Below are positions 5,586 through 8,535 of a DNA stretch of 8,535 bases, one piece after another. Within the stretch, counting starts at the first letter, position 1. Each line of letters begins with the position of its first letter. The DNA is from CAZIPZ01 sp964541075 (GTDB taxonomy: Bacteria > Acidobacteriota > Terriglobia > 20CM-2-55-15): contig CAZIPZ010000179.1 of NCBI GenBank assembly GCA_964541075.1, positions 1 to 8,535 of the forward strand, in the 5' to 3' direction. The position numbers were made by a program, and so were the translations under genes. The notes under the pieces were generated by a model. The model saw nothing but the letters and a program-made list of their open reading frames with translations, did no database searches and had not been told where the DNA came from.

Positions 5586-5774
5586 GCCAAACGAGAATTG
5601 GCTGCGGCTAAGGCAAAAAAGCTGCGGCGAATGCGAAACGCAGTTGCGCCCATTGAGAAATCGGTTCTGCCAAGGCGAAATGCGCCGCCGCCTAGTGGAA
5701 ATGGGCGTCGGCGAACGTGATCTGCGCCTCGGCAAACACGGTTGTCGGCGTTTCTCGGTGGGTTGCCTGCGGAT
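5586..5774 (+). repeat. degenerate 21-bp tandem repeats, right block (direct)
   Basis: About nine units of 20-21 bp start near 5587, 5608, 5628, 5649, 5670, 5691, 5712, 5733 and 5754. The consensus begins CCAAGGCGAAATGCG and ends CTGCGG. The unit at 5670-5690 is closest to it, and the last two are the most diverged. This block runs opposite to the block at 5366-5540. Between them lies a pyrimidine-rich spacer with eight T in a row (5563-5570). The constant length with drifting sequence resembles a family of old tandem repeats rather than a CRISPR array, since there are no spacers. Confidence 0.65.
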
Positions 5775-5787
5775 TTGTCCGCACAGG
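5766..5787 (+). other. hairpin at the end of the repeat block
   Basis: TGCGGA (5768-5773) pairs perfectly with TCCGCA (5778-5783) over a TTTG loop. A variant pairing of CCT with AGG extends it. No T-tract follows, so a terminator call is not supported. Confidence 0.35.
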
Positions 5788-5821
5788 ATCTTCTTCACCC
5801 GTATTGGCTCCGGCCGTCGTA

Positions 5822-5836
5822 CATTTCCCGGAAATG
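5822..5836. promoter_or_regulatory. 15-bp perfect palindrome upstream of the PCAT gene
   Basis: CATTTCCCGGAAATG has 7-bp perfect arms around one central base and ends 72 bp before the ATG at 5909. A second, weaker dyad with the same GGAAAT half-site follows (ATTCCA near 5841 and TGGAAAT ending at 5858). This is the size and shape of a dimeric repressor or activator site. The binding protein is unknown. Confidence 0.4.
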
Positions 5837-5908
5837 AACGGATTCCAGGGTTGGAAATCGCCGATAACACGGACGGTGAATAGGCTAAGTCTTTGAATTC
5901 TGGACGGC

Positions 5909-8059
5909 ATGTGGGGTGCTTCATTTTCGCTCGTCATGCGTTACCCAATTGTCCGTCAGCACGACATTTCCGACTGCGGGCCTGCGGTTCTCGCGATGGT
6001 TGCCGCCGCATACGGCAAGCGGCAGTCGATTGCACGGTTACGTGAAATCGCAGGAACAGATCGCTCGGGCACGAACCTTTCAGGGCTATGTTTGGCGGCG
6101 GAAGCAATTGGCTTCCAAGCGCGAGCGGTTCGAGGCGCGTTCGAATCTATTTCAAAGATCGCGCTACCTGCCATTGCTCATTGGAACGAGGGCGACCGTC
6201 ATCATTTCGTAGTTATTTACAAAGTCACTTCAAAGCGTGTGGTTCTTGGGGATCCGGGCGCCGGTTTGCGGAAGCTTCACCCAGAGGAATTCCGGCGTTT
6301 TTGGACTGGTGTTCTTGTTCTGATCAGCCCGACTCCTCGCCTGCGAGAAGTCATCTCAGCAAAGTCATCTTTTGCGCAGTTGTTTTCTCTGACTCTTCCT
6401 CATCGCCGCCTCTTCCTGGATGCAATGCTTGCGGCAGTCCTGATCACAATCCTCGGCCTCACCTCGTCGTTTTTCATCCAGGCGCTCGTGGATTATGTTT
6501 TTGTCCTCGGGCAGAAACCCGCCCTTAACTGGCTCGGACTCGGAATGCTGCTCGTCCATTTGGCGCGAGTAGGCTTCCTGGCACTGAGATCCCACCTACT
6601 AGCTCACCTCAGCCAGAGGATCGACGCAGACACGGTGCTTGGTTATCACCGCCATCTGCTGGGGCTGCCGCTTCCTTTTTTTGTTTCCCGCCGGATGGGC
6701 GAGATTCTTTCGAGAATTAACGATGCCGTGAAGATTCGTATCGCGGCCAGCGTTACAACTCTGTCATTGTTCGTCGATTGTTTTCTACTGATCGCCGCCA
6801 TGGCCGTGATGCTCTGGATGGATTGGACGCTGACTTTGCTGGCGTTGGCGCCGGCGCCCTTGCTGGCGCTTAGCGCCTCTCTGCTGAATGCACCTTTGAA
6901 AAGGCATCAGCGGCTGGCAATGGAGAAAGCCGCCGAGCTCGAGGCGCAAATCGTGGAGAACATCGGGGCCATTCATGCCGTGAAAGCATTCCGTGCGTCA
7001 TTGCTGGCGCAGCTGAGGACAGAGGCTTGTTTTGTGGAACTAATGGACGCCTCGTTTCGATCGCAGGCGCTTGCCATCCACATCAGTGTCGTCTCTGCGC
7101 TGACAACGGCCATCTCAACGCTTGCGCTCTTATGGCTCGGCGCCTCGCGTGTTCTTGAAGGCGCCATGACTGTCGGTCAACTCATGGCGTTGCATACACT
7201 GCTTGGAACGGTTTTGGGCCCTATTGAACGTCTGAGCACAGCAAACCATTCCATTCAGGAAGCTGTCATCGCAGCCGAACGCCTTGGCGAGGTGTTGGAT
7301 CTGGACACGGAAACACACAACGAACGGAAGAGCGCAGTGGATCGGGCTATCGAGGGGAAAGTGGAATTCCGCGACGTGAGTTTCCGATACGGCGCCCGCG
7401 CTCCAGTGTTCGACAGACTCTCTTTGAGGATCGACCCTGGTGAATGTGTGGGAATCGGGGGCGAGAGCGGAATGGGAAAAACGACATTTGCAAACTTAAT
7501 CGGCCGGTTCTTCGACCCGGCATCGGGATCAATCCTGGTGGACGGCATGGACATCAGAGACTACACGCTGGATTGCCTGCGCCGGCAGGTCGCATTCGTT
7601 CCTCAGGATGTTGTTCTCGTCAATGGATCCATTGCGGACAACATTCGCTTCGGGCGGTTGGAGGCGACTGCAACGCAGATGCGCGAAGCCGCTCGAATGG
7701 CCCGGGTCGATGAATTTGTGGAGCGAATGCCTCGCGGCTACGACACGCCGGTCGGCGAGCGCGGCGTCGCACTGTCCGGTGGAGAGCGCCAGCGAATCGC
7801 TGTCGCTCGTGCGATTGTGATGGATCCCGCAATTCTGGTTTTGGATGAGCCGACAAGCCAGCTGGACCGCGTCTGCGAATCGGCGATTCAGGAAATCATC
7901 GATCAACGCCGGGGCGTCCGAACAACGATCGTCATCTCACACCGCCCCTTGCGTGTGGATCGGATGATCCAACTCAATGAATGCAAATTCCCTGTCGCTT
8001 TACCTGCTCGCCTTGACGGTTTTGCTCCTTGCGCTGTGGGCGTACAGCACGCCGATTGA
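5909..8059 (+). CDS. C39 peptidase-containing ABC transporter (PCAT)
   Basis: A 716-residue bifunctional exporter that cuts double-glycine leaders on the cytoplasmic side and moves the core peptide across the inner membrane. The peptidase domain covers about residues 10-140, with oxyanion Gln17 and catalytic Cys23 in RQHDISDCGPA, His99 in HHFVV, and Asp115 in LGDPGAG. The membrane domain covers about 165-455 with six hydrophobic segments. The ATPase domain follows, with Walker A GESGMGKTT (518-526), Q566 in VPQD, signature LSGGERQRI (622-630), Walker B ILVLDEPTS (642-650) and H678. An ATG at 5936 is an alternative start and gives the more typical N-terminus MRYPIVRQHD. The C-terminus is unusual: after RMIQLNE the normal glycine-rich end is replaced by a tail of about 25 residues read over the start of the HlyD gene. 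Confidence 0.93.
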   Translation: MWGASFSLVMRYPIVRQHDISDCGPAVLAMVAAAYGKRQSIARLREIAGTDRSGTNLSGLCLAAEAIGFQARAVRGAFESISKIALPAIAHWNEGDRHHFVVIYKVTSKRVVLGDPGAGLRKLHPEEFRRFWTGVLVLISPTPRLREVISAKSSFAQLFSLTLPHRRLFLDAMLAAVLITILGLTSSFFIQALVDYVFVLGQKPALNWLGLGMLLVHLARVGFLALRSHLLAHLSQRIDADTVLGYHRHLLGLPLPFFVSRRMGEILSRINDAVKIRIAASVTTLSLFVDCFLLIAAMAVMLWMDWTLTLLALAPAPLLALSASLLNAPLKRHQRLAMEKAAELEAQIVENIGAIHAVKAFRASLLAQLRTEACFVELMDASFRSQALAIHISVVSALTTAISTLALLWLGASRVLEGAMTVGQLMALHTLLGTVLGPIERLSTANHSIQEAVIAAERLGEVLDLDTETHNERKSAVDRAIEGKVEFRDVSFRYGARAPVFDRLSLRIDPGECVGIGGESGMGKTTFANLIGRFFDPASGSILVDGMDIRDYTLDCLRRQVAFVPQDVVLVNGSIADNIRFGRLEATATQMREAARMARVDEFVERMPRGYDTPVGERGVALSGGERQRIAVARAIVMDPAILVLDEPTSQLDRVCESAIQEIIDQRRGVRTTIVISHRPLRVDRMIQLNECKFPVALPARLDGFAPCAVGVQHAD

Positions 8060-8336
8060 CATCTCGGTGCGCGCCACGGGCATGGTGCGACCGCAGGGTG
8101 ACGTTGTGCGTGTCATACCGGAGGCCGCTGGACGAATCGCCCGCATATACGTTCAGGATGGGGACAAGGTGCGAACCGGAGATCCTCTAATGCGGCTTGA
8201 TGACTCATTGTTGAGGAGGAAGCGTGAAGCTATTGAGGAACAGATCGCCCTGGCGCAGTTGCTGCAAGCGCCGCTGGCGGGCGAGCGTGAAGATCGCTGC
8301 TTTGGAAGAAAGACTGAAGAGGCAGACAGAAATTAA
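7977..8336 (+). CDS. HlyD-type membrane fusion protein, N-terminal part with frameshift
   Basis: This reading frame gives the N-terminus of the periplasmic adaptor that works with the PCAT transporter. Residues 6-22 are a single membrane anchor (LSLYLLALTVLLLALWA). Next is the barrel and lipoyl-like segment, with VRATGMVRPQGDVVRVIPEAAGRIARIYVQDGDKVRTGDPLMRLDD split over residues 31-76, and then the start of the first coiled-coil helix (LLRRKREAIEEQIALAQLL). After about residue 104 (8291) the frame loses meaning and stops at 8336, while an adaptor-like sequence continues in another frame. The ATG overlaps the PCAT gene by 83 bp and an in-frame stop at 7965-7967 rules out an earlier start. Either a true disabling mutation or a single-base sequence error fits. 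Confidence 0.8.
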   Translation: MNANSLSLYLLALTVLLLALWAYSTPIDISVRATGMVRPQGDVVRVIPEAAGRIARIYVQDGDKVRTGDPLMRLDDSLLRRKREAIEEQIALAQLLQAPLAGEREDRCFGRKTEEADRN

Positions 8337-8535
8337 CGAAAAGACCGCCGCCATCGACAAGTCCGAATTTGCGGCCGCACGGCAAGCCGCTGAATCAAGC
8401 CTGGTGCACGCTCGGTTGAAATTTAGTCGGGCCGCCCAACTCTGGCAGGAGGGTCTTATCTCGCGCCAGATCTACGATGACGCGCAGACCTCATTAGAGC
8501 AGGCGCGGACGGAGGAAACGAAGGTATCGTCGGAG
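8290..8535 (+). CDS. HlyD-type membrane fusion protein, continuation in shifted frame
   Basis: From about 8290 the frame shifted relative to the N-terminal part stays open to the window edge and reads as an adaptor coiled-coil hairpin. It has KIAALEERLKRQTEIN, then heptad-rich helix sequence, then the turn and return helix FSRAAQLWQEGLISRQIYDDA. The motif L...G.IS...YD.A is typical of HlyD/EmrA-type adaptors between the two helices. One base missing in the GAAG at 8289-8292 (GAAAAG expected) would join the two parts as GEREKIAALEER without loss. The remaining C-terminal half lies outside the window. No separate start codon with a ribosome site is visible, so this is not an independent gene. 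Confidence 0.75.

Noticed and set aside
5190..5720. Open frame of 176 codons between the permease and the PCAT gene
   Set aside because: It has no ribosome site or domain, and its heptapeptide pattern is explained by the 21-bp repeats, which give similar patterns on both strands.
5366..5774. CRISPR array
   Set aside because: Units are contiguous, degenerate and only 21 bp, with no unique spacers and no cas genes nearby.
8260..8300. Programmed ribosomal frameshift in the HlyD gene
   Set aside because: No slippery heptamer with a downstream structure is visible, and such control is not known for this family.

Overview
The window reads as a G+C-rich chromosomal segment from a free-living, probably Gram-negative-type bacterium. 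Several features together recall Acidobacteriota of the Solibacter/Bryobacter kind: a small exported helix-hairpin-helix protein, a sigma-54 activator with no sensor domain and an unusual C-terminus, and a non-coding block of degenerate 21-bp repeats. This placement is inference from gene style; no marker gene is present.

Left part (1-1992). The 3' end of a UDP-GlcNAc 2-epimerase gene (wecB) converges on a minus-strand DUF2306-like membrane protein gene. A roughly 400-bp gap follows. It carries a 12-bp tandem repeat framed by an inverted repeat, then a dense run of three strong hairpins (1146-1308) with a possible pseudoknot (1199-1206 with 1311-1318) that ends ten bases before a Shine-Dalgarno sequence. 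This looks like a structured 5' leader or small RNA. It precedes a two-gene unit: a secreted ComEA-like helix-hairpin-helix protein and an ABM-fold (antibiotic biosynthesis monooxygenase-like) protein. A long imperfect inverted repeat then separates convergent genes.

Middle part (1993-3500). A minus-strand sigma-54-dependent AAA+ activator, lacking any N-terminal sensor domain and carrying GAFTTA instead of GAFTGA, is divergent from an ECF-type sigma factor. Their start codons are only 26 bp apart.

Right part (3501-8535). This is a bacteriocin-type peptide export locus. It holds a 66-residue precursor with a double-glycine leader and a glycine-rich hydrophobic core, an ABC ATPase and its ABC-2 type permease (probable immunity or accessory export), a non-coding stretch of about 750 bp, a C39 peptidase-containing ABC transporter (PCAT) that would cleave the leader and export the core, and a HlyD-type membrane fusion protein that links the transporter to the outer envelope. 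The HlyD reading frame is broken near 8290 and continues in another frame to the window edge.

The stretch 5155-5908 contains no credible gene. It contains two blocks of degenerate 21-bp repeats in opposite orientation, plus palindromes close to the PCAT start. The most unusual items are the structured RNA candidate at 1146-1318, the inverted 21-bp repeat blocks, the precursor peptide, and the variant sigma-54 activator.
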